In this document: piece after piece, positions 35,256 to 43,799 of the stretch
How the letters are laid out: each line of letters starts with the position of its first letter
How positions within the stretch are numbered: position 1 is the first letter of the stretch
Assembly (NCBI RefSeq): GCF_002198665.1
Contig: NZ_MWLM01000037.1
Span: 1-59,161, forward strand
Direction: 5' to 3'
Length of the DNA stretch: 59,161 bases
Source of the DNA: Novosphingobium sp. B 225
GTDB taxonomy: Bacteria > Pseudomonadota > Alphaproteobacteria > Sphingomonadales > Sphingomonadaceae
The notes under the pieces: model-generated
Databases searched by the model: none
Seen by the model: only the letters and a program-made list of their open reading frames with translations
What the model was told of the DNA's origin: nothing
Made by a program: the position numbers and the translations under genes

Positions 35256-36251
35256 TCAGGCGTTCACGTCAACCACGACCCGGCCGCGAATCTTGCCATC
35301 GATGATGTCGCTGGCCAGGCGCGGAACCTCGCTCATCGGCTCGACCGAATAGATGCTGGCCAGGCGGGCCTTGTCGACCAACTGCGCTAAGCGGTTCCAG
35401 GCACGCTGCCGCCGCGCTTGGGATGCCATCACCGAGTCAATCCCGCGCAAGGTCACGCCGCGCAAGATGAAGGGCATGACCGTGGTTGGCAGGCCAGTCC
35501 CCCCGGCTAGCCCGCATGCCGCAACGATGCCTTCATAGCGCGTTTGCGCCAGCGCGGTTGCCAGCACCTCGGCTCCGACGCTGTCAACCACTGCCGCCCA
35601 GGTTTCGGCTTCAAGCGGCTTGGCTGCGCGCGCCAGTTCTTCGCGGCCGATCAGCCTTGAAGCGCCGAGATCCAGCAGGAAGCTCTCGTTCTCTTGCGTC
35701 CGGCCGCTTGCGGCGACGACATCATAGCCCAAGGCCGCCAGCAGCATGACCGCAACCGAGCCGACCCCGCCAGAGGCACCCGTGACCAGAACCGGGCCGT
35801 CGCCCGGTTTGGTCCCATGGTCCTCGATCGCCAATACGCAGAGCATCGATGTGTAGCCGGCAGTGCCGATGGCCATGGCCTCCTCGGCCGACAAGCCGTC
35901 GGGAATCCGAACCAGCCACTCGGGCTTCATGCGCGCAAACTGGCTATAGCCGCCCCAGTACTTCTCTGACAGCCCGAAGCCGTTGACCAGCACCCGGTCG
36001 CCCTTCTGCCAGGCCGGATCCGACGATTCCTCAACCGTGCCCGCCAGATCGATGCCCGCAACCATCGGCAGGCTGCGCGCGATCCGGCCCTTTCCCGAAA
36101 CGGCAAGGCCATCCTTGTAGTTCAGAGTTGAATGCGAAACGCGAACCAGAACCGCTTCATCCGGCAACTGCTCGGTTGAAAGCTGGGTCAAGCCAGCCCG
36201 CGGCTTGCCGTCGACATCTTCGATCAGGATTGCGTTGAATTTTTCCGCCAC
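35256..36251 (-). CDS. acuI: AcuI/YhdH-type acrylyl-CoA reductase, module 2
   Basis: 331 residues from the GTG at 36251, preferred because GAGGG lies 7 bases upstream and the length then matches the paralogue (329); an in-frame ATG at 36290 would add 13 residues. NYKDGLAVSG, GIDLAGTV, GASGGVGSVAVMLL and LRGVTLRGIDSV are all conserved. It reduces a 2,3-enoyl-CoA with NADPH. It is the first gene of the minus-strand half of module 2 and follows the AraC gene on the same strand. Confidence 0.8.
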   Translation of the reverse strand: MAEKFNAILIEDVDGKPRAGLTQLSTEQLPDEAVLVRVSHSTLNYKDGLAVSGKGRIARSLPMVAGIDLAGTVEESSDPAWQKGDRVLVNGFGLSEKYWGGYSQFARMKPEWLVRIPDGLSAEEAMAIGTAGYTSMLCVLAIEDHGTKPGDGPVLVTGASGGVGSVAVMLLAALGYDVVAASGRTQENESFLLDLGASRLIGREELARAAKPLEAETWAAVVDSVGAEVLATALAQTRYEGIVAACGLAGGTGLPTTVMPFILRGVTLRGIDSVMASQARRQRAWNRLAQLVDKARLASIYSVEPMSEVPRLASDIIDGKIRGRVVVDVNA

Positions 36252-36351
36252 TGGCGAGCCCTCTTCATAATCGTGTCCAGTCTGTTGCATAGGCCCACCT
36301 CAGCGGTCCCGCTTATGGTGTTGCGGCGAAGTGCTTTGCAATTTGCGCGCA

Positions 36352-37377
36352 CTACCGTGCTGCTGCCTGCCTTGCGGTTTTGGGGGTTACGCCGAAATGG
36401 CGGCGGAAAGCAGTCGTGAAGTTGCTGGAGTATTCATACCCGACCTCGAAAGCGATTTCGGTGATCGATTCCTCGGTCGTTTCAAGCAAGGTCTTGGCAT
36501 GTTCCATCTTGAGGCGCTGCGAATAGTTGAAGATCGTTTCACCTACCTGCTGCTTGAACAGGTGCATCAGTTTGGCTTCGTTCACGCCCACTTCGCGGGC
36601 CAGTTGGGTAATCGATGGGGGATCAAGAAAGTGCTCGTCGAGCGATTTGCGGACAATAGCAACGCGCTCCGTATCACGTTGACCCAGCTGCACGAACCCG
36701 CGCTCAAGCCGATCCTCGCATTCGCTTAGGGCCACGAGCGACAACAGCAGCAATTCGAGCGCCTTGGCCTCAACAAAAACCCGGCGAAAATCGTGCTCGA
36801 ACTCGTTTTCAACCAAAGCCTTGACCGCGGATGCCATTTGCACGCTGAGCGCGGTGCTGGCGAAGATCGGCTGTCCGGTTTCGCCTTCAAGGCAAGTCTT
36901 CAGAATCTTGGGCATCTTGTCGCCCGAATCGTGAAAGCGTTTCAGAATGAATTCAGGCTGGCAGCAAATCGTCACCGATTGTTCGTGCTCGCCCGAGAAG
37001 AACCGTTCGGTCTTGGCGATCCCATCCGGGCTAAGCAGCAGGATTAGGGTTTGCTGGTGCACGGTCATCGGCTCTTCGCCTTCAACTTCGATGCTGCTGC
37101 TTCCCAACAGGCGAAAGTGGAAATTCAGGGCATTTTGGCTAGTGCGGCGCTGCAATGCGTCTTCAAGGTGAGTGATATCGCCGATCACCACCGTGAAACC
37201 GTCTTCAATATCGGTAATCTCGCGAAAGCCCTCAGCTGCCCATGCGGCCGGTTTCAGCCGCAAGCCGTATTCGGGGCGCCAAGGCTGCACCAGATCAGGA
37301 TCATAGTCGCGCGAAAGGGCATCCGGGCGGCCCGACCAGAGTCTCAATTTTGGTTCAATCGTGTAGGGATTTCCCAA
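36352..37377 (-). CDS. AraC-family transcriptional regulator, module 2
   Basis: 341 residues. The N-terminal domain (FHFRLLGSSSIEVEG; SVTICCQPEF) resembles that of the module-1 regulator, and the C-terminal double helix-turn-helix runs from about residue 235 (PPSITQLAREVGVNEAKLM to GYEYSSNFTTAFRRHFG). It sits at the hinge of module 2: the acuI-ligase-thiolase-DUF35 genes lie downstream on the same strand, and the GMC-to-iac run starts divergently on the other. It is the best candidate for the pathway activator of this half of the window, since no MarR-type iacR is present. Confidence 0.85.
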   Translation of the reverse strand: MGNPYTIEPKLRLWSGRPDALSRDYDPDLVQPWRPEYGLRLKPAAWAAEGFREITDIEDGFTVVIGDITHLEDALQRRTSQNALNFHFRLLGSSSIEVEGEEPMTVHQQTLILLLSPDGIAKTERFFSGEHEQSVTICCQPEFILKRFHDSGDKMPKILKTCLEGETGQPIFASTALSVQMASAVKALVENEFEHDFRRVFVEAKALELLLLSLVALSECEDRLERGFVQLGQRDTERVAIVRKSLDEHFLDPPSITQLAREVGVNEAKLMHLFKQQVGETIFNYSQRLKMEHAKTLLETTEESITEIAFEVGYEYSSNFTTAFRRHFGVTPKTARQAAAR

Positions 37378-37584
37378 GCTGCCTTGACCTCCCCGGAGCT
37401 GACTGTGCCGCTAAGGCTATCCCTTTCTTGCGATGGGCGCCAGCATTGCTCGTCAGGTCCAGCCGCAATCAAGGCAAATGCAAAGCGTTTTTGGTGTTTT
37501 CGAATAATCGGCTTGCACGCAATGCGCCTAAGCAGGAGCCTGAGAAGCATATGTGCGCATAAAGCGATGCAAGACGGGACGGAT
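37378..37584. promoter_or_regulatory. Divergent promoter region between AraC regulator and the long plus-strand run
   Basis: 207 bp containing the control sequences for the 22-gene plus-strand run and for the regulator gene. No perfect palindrome is evident, which fits AraC proteins, as these bind direct repeats. An AT-rich patch (near 37488-37512, GTTTTTGGTGTTTTCGAATA) is the likeliest -10/-35 area for the plus strand. No site can be assigned with certainty. Confidence 0.45.
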
Positions 37585-39207
37585 ATGACGCGGGCAAGCA
37601 GCGAAGAGTGGGATTTCATCGTCGTCGGCGCGGGTTCGTCCGGCGCGGTGATCGCCGCGCGCCTGTCCGAAGATCCCAAATGCCGCGTGCTGCTGCTTGA
37701 AGCAGGGCGCGATCACCGACACCCGTTCGTCAGCGTTCCGGCTTTCATGATGTTCTCGTTCCCGCGGCCTGACATGAACTGGCACTATTTTGCCAAGCCT
37801 GATGCGTCGCGAGGTGGGCGTATCGACATGTGGCCCGCCGGCAAGATGCTGGGCGGCGGCAGTTCGCTTAACGGAATGATGTTCGTGCGCGGCCACGCCT
37901 ATGACTATGATCTTTGGGCGCAACTAGGCAACCGCGGCTGGAGTCATGACGATGTGTTGCCCTATTTCCGGCGCCTCGAGTCCAGTGATACCGGGGCGAA
38001 TGAACAACGCGGCGGAAACGGCCCGCTGTCGGTCGCACAGCCCCGCTCACCCCACCCGCTGGTTGGTCCGCTCATTGCCGCTTTCGACGAGCTCGGCCAT
38101 GGCCGATCGGATGATCTCAATGGCGCAAAACGTGAAGGCGCGGGAATATGCCAGGCATCGCAGCGACGCGGCGCGCGTCACAGTACGGCGGCGGCCTATC
38201 TTGACCCTGCCCGCGGCCGGGCCAATCTGTCGATTCGAACCGGCGCCCTGGTTGAACGAATCGAAATCGAGAACGGCCGGGCCAGCGGTGTTCGCTACAA
38301 CACTGGGGGGGCGAGCCATACGGCAAAGGCTGCACGCGGGGTGATCCTGAGTGCCGGCGCTATCGCATCGCCCAAGCTTCTGATGTTGTCGGGGATCGGG
38401 CCCACCAAGACGCTCAGCCAGCATGGCATTACCACAATTGTCGACAACCCAGCCGTGGGTGCCGACTTGATGGAGCATTCGGGCGCAACGGTCGAGTTCG
38501 AAGTTACGATCCCGACGCTGACCAGTGATCAGGGCCCCATCCGCTCACCGATCCACGCACTCAACTATGTTCTGAACCGGAACGGACCGCTCAGCACACC
38601 AATCGGGCATGCCCAGGCCTTTGTCCGCACCGAAGACGGGCTTGCAGCTCCCGACATTCAGATCATCCTTTCGCCGTCTGCCCATGAAATTGTCGATGGC
38701 AAGGCGAAACGCATTTCACGGCCGCAAATGGCACTGGCAGTGGGTCTGTGTCGGCCTTTGTCGCGCGGATCGATCACGATCAATTCCGCCAACCCAGCTG
38801 ATCCGCCGGTCATTGATCATCAGTTGTTTGCGGAGGACGCCGATGTTGCGCGTTTGAGTGCTGGCCTCAGGATCGCCTTAGACGTGCTCAAGGCCCCGTC
38901 CCTGGCACCGTTTGTTTCGCGCATCGTCTCACCTGCGGACACGAGCGATGCCGGGCTTGCCCAATATATTCGTGAAGCCGGGATCTTGATGTACCACCCC
39001 AGCGGCACCTGCAAGATGGCCCCGGGGGCCGACGGCGTCGTCGACTCCCGTTTGCGGGTTAAAGGTCTCGACGGACTTTGGGTTGCGGATGCCTCGATCA
39101 TCCCGGCCATCCCGGCCGGCAACATCAATGCCACCTGCATCATGATCGGTGAAAAGGCGGCGGACATGATCCGCCAGGATTCGCAATCAAGGAGTGAAGC
39201 TGCATGA
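37585..39207 (+). CDS. GMC-family FAD alcohol oxidoreductase, module 2
   Basis: 540 residues from the ATG at 37585, chosen for its GACGGGACGG upstream and agreement with the paralogue's length (539); the frame is open far upstream and also offers an ATG at 37567. FAD motif GAGSSGAVIAARLSED, GMC signature GKMLGGGSSLNGMMFVRG, active-site His in MYHPSGTCKM and PAGNINATC. There is no signal peptide. It oxidises an alcohol to an aldehyde, which the overlapping ALDH gene product would take to the acid. If the pathway serves auxin precursors, indole-3-ethanol would be a candidate; this is a hypothesis. Confidence 0.88.
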   Translation: MTRASSEEWDFIVVGAGSSGAVIAARLSEDPKCRVLLLEAGRDHRHPFVSVPAFMMFSFPRPDMNWHYFAKPDASRGGRIDMWPAGKMLGGGSSLNGMMFVRGHAYDYDLWAQLGNRGWSHDDVLPYFRRLESSDTGANEQRGGNGPLSVAQPRSPHPLVGPLIAAFDELGHGRSDDLNGAKREGAGICQASQRRGARHSTAAAYLDPARGRANLSIRTGALVERIEIENGRASGVRYNTGGASHTAKAARGVILSAGAIASPKLLMLSGIGPTKTLSQHGITTIVDNPAVGADLMEHSGATVEFEVTIPTLTSDQGPIRSPIHALNYVLNRNGPLSTPIGHAQAFVRTEDGLAAPDIQIILSPSAHEIVDGKAKRISRPQMALAVGLCRPLSRGSITINSANPADPPVIDHQLFAEDADVARLSAGLRIALDVLKAPSLAPFVSRIVSPADTSDAGLAQYIREAGILMYHPSGTCKMAPGADGVVDSRLRVKGLDGLWVADASIIPAIPAGNINATCIMIGEKAADMIRQDSQSRSEAA

Positions 39208-40685
39208 GCGATACGATCGACCTCACTCCCATGATTGACGGGCAACGCGCAGACCCGGCCTCGCACCGGATCATCACCCAGATTGATCCTGCTAACGGGC
39301 TGAAGTCGGGCGAGTTTGCTGCGGCCGGGGCTGAAGCGATTGATCGGGCGGTCCTGTCCTCGCGCAGGGCGTTTGACGGGGTATGGAGCGCGCTGCCGCC
39401 GGTAGCCCGGGCCGGGATGCTCAAATCCTTGGCTGGTCTGATCGAAGCCAATGCGCCACGGATTGCGGCGGCCGATTGCCGCGACATGGGCAAGCCGATC
39501 GGTGCCGGGATGTTTGAGGCAGGCATGGTCGCCGCCGGGTTCACCCGCTATTACGGCGAAGCGGTTGACAAATGGCCGCGCGGGGCGGTTCCCGCGACCG
39601 ATGCTGGTGCCTTCGAGATGCAAGTACGCCGGCCGCGCGGCGTTATCGGCGCGATCATCCCGTGGAACTTCCCGGCGATCAATCTGATGATGAAGATCGC
39701 GCCGATGCTGGCGGCGGGCAATACCGTGGTGGTCAAACCGTCGGAGTTGTCGCCCGGCTCAGCTTCGATCATTGCCGAGTTGGCCATGGAAGCGGGGCTG
39801 CCGCCCGGCGTGCTCAATCTGGTGCAGGGCGATGGTGCTACCGGCGATGCTCTTGTCCGCCATGGCGGCATCGACATGGTAGCCTTCACCGGTTCGACCG
39901 CAACCGGCAAGGCGATCATGCGGGCAGTGGGCGAAAGCACGCTCAAGCCGGTGCTGCTGGAATGCGGTGGCAAATCCCCGGAAGTGGTCTTTGCCGACAT
40001 GGCCGGGCAGGATCTGGATGCGATTGCCGCGGCAATCCTGGGTGGTGCGATGCAGAACCAGGGGCAGATCTGTGTCGCGCGTTCGCGTTTGTATATAGAG
40101 GCACCGATCTATGACGAGCTTGTGAGCCGCATCGTGACCATGGCCAAGGCGACCAAGGCGGGCGATCCGTCCAATCCCGAAACGCGCTTCGGGCCGCTGG
40201 CCAGCGCGCGGCAAAAGCAGATTGTCGAAGGCTTCATCGCCGAAGCCGAATCCCAGGGCGGTGAGATCTTGTGCGATGGCCGTGGCGCGCTTGCGGAGAG
40301 CGGCGGTTTCTATGTCGAGCCGACCATTATCGGGCAATCCGACAGCTCGGCCCGGATTGTCCAACAAGAGATCTTTGGTCCGGTCTTGGCCGTGTCGCGC
40401 TTTGAAGGCGAGAACGAGGCGGTTCGATTGGCCAATGCAACCCCCTATGGGTTGGCTGCGACGGTCTGGACCCGCGATCTTGGCCGGGCGCACCGCATGG
40501 CGGATCGGATTGATGCCGGTATGACCAAAATCATGACCGCACCGGTGCAGCGTATAGGCGCTGGCTTCTCGCACAGCGCCGAGGCTGCCAAGCAGTCGGG
40601 GTTCGGGATCGAGGGCGGTTTTGGAGCGCTGGACAGTTATTCACGGCTCCAGGCTGTCGAATTTCACTACGGCGACACGCCATGA
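39204..40685 (+). CDS. NAD(P)-dependent aldehyde dehydrogenase, module 2
   Basis: 493 residues. IPWNFPAINLMM, FTGSTATGKAIM, LLECGGKSPEV and the nucleophilic Cys in NQGQICVARSR are present; EEIFGPVLAV follows. It is coupled by ATGA overlaps to the GMC gene before it and the dioxygenase gene after it. The protein is a clear but distant relative of the module-1 enzyme, so the duplication is old. Confidence 0.9.
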   Translation: MSDTIDLTPMIDGQRADPASHRIITQIDPANGLKSGEFAAAGAEAIDRAVLSSRRAFDGVWSALPPVARAGMLKSLAGLIEANAPRIAAADCRDMGKPIGAGMFEAGMVAAGFTRYYGEAVDKWPRGAVPATDAGAFEMQVRRPRGVIGAIIPWNFPAINLMMKIAPMLAAGNTVVVKPSELSPGSASIIAELAMEAGLPPGVLNLVQGDGATGDALVRHGGIDMVAFTGSTATGKAIMRAVGESTLKPVLLECGGKSPEVVFADMAGQDLDAIAAAILGGAMQNQGQICVARSRLYIEAPIYDELVSRIVTMAKATKAGDPSNPETRFGPLASARQKQIVEGFIAEAESQGGEILCDGRGALAESGGFYVEPTIIGQSDSSARIVQQEIFGPVLAVSRFEGENEAVRLANATPYGLAATVWTRDLGRAHRMADRIDAGMTKIMTAPVQRIGAGFSHSAEAAKQSGFGIEGGFGALDSYSRLQAVEFHYGDTP

Positions 40686-41521
40686 AGCTGAGCTGCCTCT
40701 CCCCGCATATTGGCGCAGAGATCTCCGGGATCGACTTTTGCGCCGACTTTGAAGGCGAAACAGCGAGGGAACTTCGGCAGGCACTTTGTGAGTATCAGGT
40801 GCTGGTAATTCGCAGCCAGCCACTGAGCGCCGATCAGCAGGTCAAACTTGCCCAGGCCTTCGGTGAGCCGATGCCCGATTCACACCCTAAGTTCGGCTGC
40901 GTGGATGGCAACCGCGTGGTGGCGCTGGTGATCAACGACCACGACAACCCGCCTGACATCAACGTCTGGCACACCGACACCACCTTCAAGGATCCACCGG
41001 CAGGCGTCTGCATCCTGCACTGTGTCGAGACCCCACCGGGCGGCGGCGGCAATACTATCTGGGCGAGCATGACGGCCGCCTATGAGGCGCTAAGCGAGCC
41101 GATGAAGCGTTTTCTCGAGCCACTTACCGCCTACCACCAGCTTCCACTCGATGGCCGCCCGCCCGAACTGATTGCCACGGTAATGGGCAAGGAAATCGCG
41201 GCAATTCACCCGGTCATCCGCTGGATACCAGAGATCGAAAAACCCTCGTTGTTCGTCAATCGGATCTACACCCAGCGGATTGAGGGTCTCACAGCCGCTG
41301 AAAGCGAGGCGGTGCTGCAGGGCCTGTTCGCCGTTGCTGAAAGCCCCGACCGCCAAGTTCGCTTGAGCTGGAATGCTGGCGATACTGTGATCTGGGACAA
41401 TCGCTCGACCCAGCACTATGCCGTGGCCGACTATTGGCCAGAGACCCGCGTGATGCACCGGGTCGCCGTCAAGGGTGAAGGCGTCATTCCTTATTCCTCG
41501 CAGCAAAGGGCCACCGCATGA
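40682..41521 (+). CDS. TauD/TfdA-family Fe(II)/2-oxoglutarate dioxygenase
   Basis: 279 residues. The iron triad is His97, Asp99 (NVWHTDTTF) and His259 (VMHRVAV), with the 2-oxoglutarate-binding region WDNRSTQHYA before it. The family hydroxylates next to a heteroatom and so splits sulfonates (taurine) or aryl-ether acids (2,4-D, phenoxypropionates); some members hydroxylate amino acids, including aspartate. This gene has no counterpart in module 1 and is inserted between ALDH and the transporter with 4-bp overlaps on both sides. It may open an ether or hydroxylate a side chain of the module-2 substrate. Confidence 0.85.
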   Translation: MKLSCLSPHIGAEISGIDFCADFEGETARELRQALCEYQVLVIRSQPLSADQQVKLAQAFGEPMPDSHPKFGCVDGNRVVALVINDHDNPPDINVWHTDTTFKDPPAGVCILHCVETPPGGGGNTIWASMTAAYEALSEPMKRFLEPLTAYHQLPLDGRPPELIATVMGKEIAAIHPVIRWIPEIEKPSLFVNRIYTQRIEGLTAAESEAVLQGLFAVAESPDRQVRLSWNAGDTVIWDNRSTQHYAVADYWPETRVMHRVAVKGEGVIPYSSQQRATA

Positions 41522-42867
41522 CCAAGCAAGAACAAGCACGTCTGTGGCCTTTGCTGGCCTATTCCGGACCGATGATCGCCATGTCGATCGTCAACTTGCT
41601 GCTGATCGCTTACGTCCCCAACTTCTATGCCGCCGAGATCGGCATCAGCATTGCCACTGTGGGTGCGATCTTCATGGCGGCGCGGGCCTTCGATGCGGTG
41701 ATCGATCCGATTATCGGCAACTGGTCTGACCGCACGCGCGGGAAATGGGGTCGGCGCAAGCCCTGGATCGCTTTTGGCGTTCCGGCTTTCATGGTCATGA
41801 CCTGGGCATTTTTTCAGCCACCGGCAGACGTTGGCATGACCTATCTGTTGGTCGCGGCGCTGCTCTTCTATGTGACCTATGCGATCGTGATCATTCCCTA
41901 CATGTCGTGGGGAGCGGAAATCCGGCGCGACTATGAGGGGCGCACACAGATCAATTCGCTCAGGGAAGCTGGCGGCATTCTCGGCACCATCCTGGCGACG
42001 CTCTTGCCGGTGCTGGTCCTGCCGCTATTTGTCGAAGGCGATCCCACATTACGCCAGATTTTGGCGCTGCTGGCGCTGACGATCATTGTTGTCCTGGCGA
42101 TCACCGTGCCGATCGCACTGCGCTCTGCGCCGCAAGGCGAATTCGAACCGCACCCTCCGCTGGGGCTGTTCGCGGCGCTTGGGCTGCTGCGCAAGAACAA
42201 GCCTCTCCTGCGCATGCTGGTCGCGATCTTCGTGGTCTGGCTAGGCGGCGCCTTCCATAATTCGACCATCCTGTTCTATGTCACAGAAGGGCTGGGGTTG
42301 GGCCGGGCCGATTTCCTCTGGCTGATCCTTGCGCAATATCTGATGGCGCTGATCTCGCTGCCGGCGTGGAACAAGCTGGCCAACCGGCTTGGACGGCACC
42401 GGGTTCTGGTGTTGGGCGCAATGGGCTATTTTCTGGCGCATCAGGGCTTTCACTTCGTGCCCCAGGGCGGGTTCGCCGGGGCCATTGCAGTTTACATTAT
42501 GGCTGGCTTCATGACCCCGGTGATCTGGGTGATGCCGCCCGCGATCATTGCCGACACGGTCGACTACGGGATGCTCAAAGGCGGCAGCGACGATTCCGCG
42601 CTGTACCTCGCGCTCTATGCTTTCGTACAAAAGATGGCGCTGGCAATCGGGGTCGGTCTGGCACTGACGCTGGCCGGAAATCTTGGCTTCGACCCGCAGG
42701 CGCCGGTGACCCCGCAAGGAGTTGAGGCGCTCAGGCTGGTCACCTTGATCCTGCCCGGAATCATTGCCTTGGCAGGATGCCTGCTGATCTGGAACTATCC
42801 CATCACCCAAAAGCGTCACGCGATTATTCGCAAATGGTTGGCCCGCCGGGCTGGAGGACATCAATAA
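41518..42867 (+). CDS. MFS transporter, GPH family, module 2
   Basis: 449 residues with about 12 membrane spans. The GPH loop DPIIGNWSDRTRGKWGRRKPW and VDYGMLKGGSDDSALY are conserved with the module-1 transporter. It overlaps the dioxygenase gene by 4 bp and the nitrilase gene by 1 bp (TAATG). It likely imports the module-2 substrate across the inner membrane with H+ or Na+. The substrate is not known; an aromatic conjugate or glycoside would fit a family that began with glycosides. Confidence 0.85.
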   Translation: MTKQEQARLWPLLAYSGPMIAMSIVNLLLIAYVPNFYAAEIGISIATVGAIFMAARAFDAVIDPIIGNWSDRTRGKWGRRKPWIAFGVPAFMVMTWAFFQPPADVGMTYLLVAALLFYVTYAIVIIPYMSWGAEIRRDYEGRTQINSLREAGGILGTILATLLPVLVLPLFVEGDPTLRQILALLALTIIVVLAITVPIALRSAPQGEFEPHPPLGLFAALGLLRKNKPLLRMLVAIFVVWLGGAFHNSTILFYVTEGLGLGRADFLWLILAQYLMALISLPAWNKLANRLGRHRVLVLGAMGYFLAHQGFHFVPQGGFAGAIAVYIMAGFMTPVIWVMPPAIIADTVDYGMLKGGSDDSALYLALYAFVQKMALAIGVGLALTLAGNLGFDPQAPVTPQGVEALRLVTLILPGIIALAGCLLIWNYPITQKRHAIIRKWLARRAGGHQ

Positions 42868-43799
42868 TGAGCAAGATCGCTCCATATATCGCCGCCGCAG
42901 TCCAATGGACCCCCTGCGTCCATGATCCCAAGGCCGGCGCGCAAAAGGCCGCGCAGGCAATTGCCGAGGCTGCGCGCCAGGGCGCCAGGTTAGTCGTCTT
43001 TCCCGAGACGTTCCTGCAAGGCTATCCCTATTTCTCCGGCCTGCCCGGCGCCTCGCCGGAATTCCAGGCCTGGTTGCACGCGCTGCACGCGGGCGCAATC
43101 GACCGGAACAGCGATGCCTTGCAACCGGTCATGGATGCAGCCGCCAAACACGGCGCGCATGTGGTGATCAGCGCCAACGAAAAGGCCGGCGGCACAATCT
43201 ACAATACCCAGTTCGACATCGGTCCTGACGGCAGTCTGCTGGGCAGCCACCGCAAGATGATGCCGACCCTGCAGGAGCGCCTGGTCTGGGGCCAGGGCGA
43301 TGGCTCGGATCTGACGGTTTACGATACGCCGCTCGGCAAGATTGGCGGACTGCTCTGCTTCGAACATCATATGGCCCCGGCACGCTACGCCCTGAACGGG
43401 CTGGGTATCCAGGTTCATGCCGCGCAATGGCCCGGCTTTCCCTTCATCACCGACATCATCGACGCGGCAAACCGGCAGATCGCGTTCGAGAACGGCTGCT
43501 TCGTGATTTCTGCGCGCGAGGTGATGGCGCAGGACCGGATCATGCCGGGCATGCCCGAAAGCAATTGCGATCCGATGCAATATGCGATGAACGGCGGCAG
43601 CGCGATCATCGGCCCGGACGGGCAGTATCTAGCCGAGCCTGTTTTCGGCGAGGAAACGATCGTGACCGCTGAGATTGATCTGGAGCGGATAGTCCGGACC
43701 AAGGCCTGGTTTGACGGAACCGGCCATTATTCCCGTCCGGATATCTTCCAGTTGCGTTGGGATCGACGGCCCAAGCCGCCGGTGGACATGATTGGATGA
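42867..43799 (+). CDS. Nitrilase (carbon-nitrogen hydrolase family), module 2
   Basis: 310 residues from the ATG at 42867 that overlaps the transporter stop; a longer frame upstream is only the shadow of that gene. Triad: Glu47 (VFPETF), the Lys in SHRKMMPT and the Cys in LLCFEHHM. ERLVWGQGDGSDL and IQVHAAQWPGFPF are nitrilase-typical. As in the module-1 copy the Trp after the Cys is Phe. It would turn a nitrile into an acid plus ammonia; next to iac genes, indole-3-acetonitrile is a reasonable candidate. It is coupled to the DUF2817 gene by an ATGA overlap. Confidence 0.86.
   Translation: MSKIAPYIAAAVQWTPCVHDPKAGAQKAAQAIAEAARQGARLVVFPETFLQGYPYFSGLPGASPEFQAWLHALHAGAIDRNSDALQPVMDAAAKHGAHVVISANEKAGGTIYNTQFDIGPDGSLLGSHRKMMPTLQERLVWGQGDGSDLTVYDTPLGKIGGLLCFEHHMAPARYALNGLGIQVHAAQWPGFPFITDIIDAANRQIAFENGCFVISAREVMAQDRIMPGMPESNCDPMQYAMNGGSAIIGPDGQYLAEPVFGEETIVTAEIDLERIVRTKAWFDGTGHYSRPDIFQLRWDRRPKPPVDMIG

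Noticed and set aside
3581..36320. The hexamer CATAAG upstream of several genes (near 3583, 20925, 25321, 31345 and 36313) as a shared regulator site
   Set aside because: Distances to the starts vary, flanks are not conserved and -35 partners are inconsistent; it looks like a common -10-like word rather than a specific operator.
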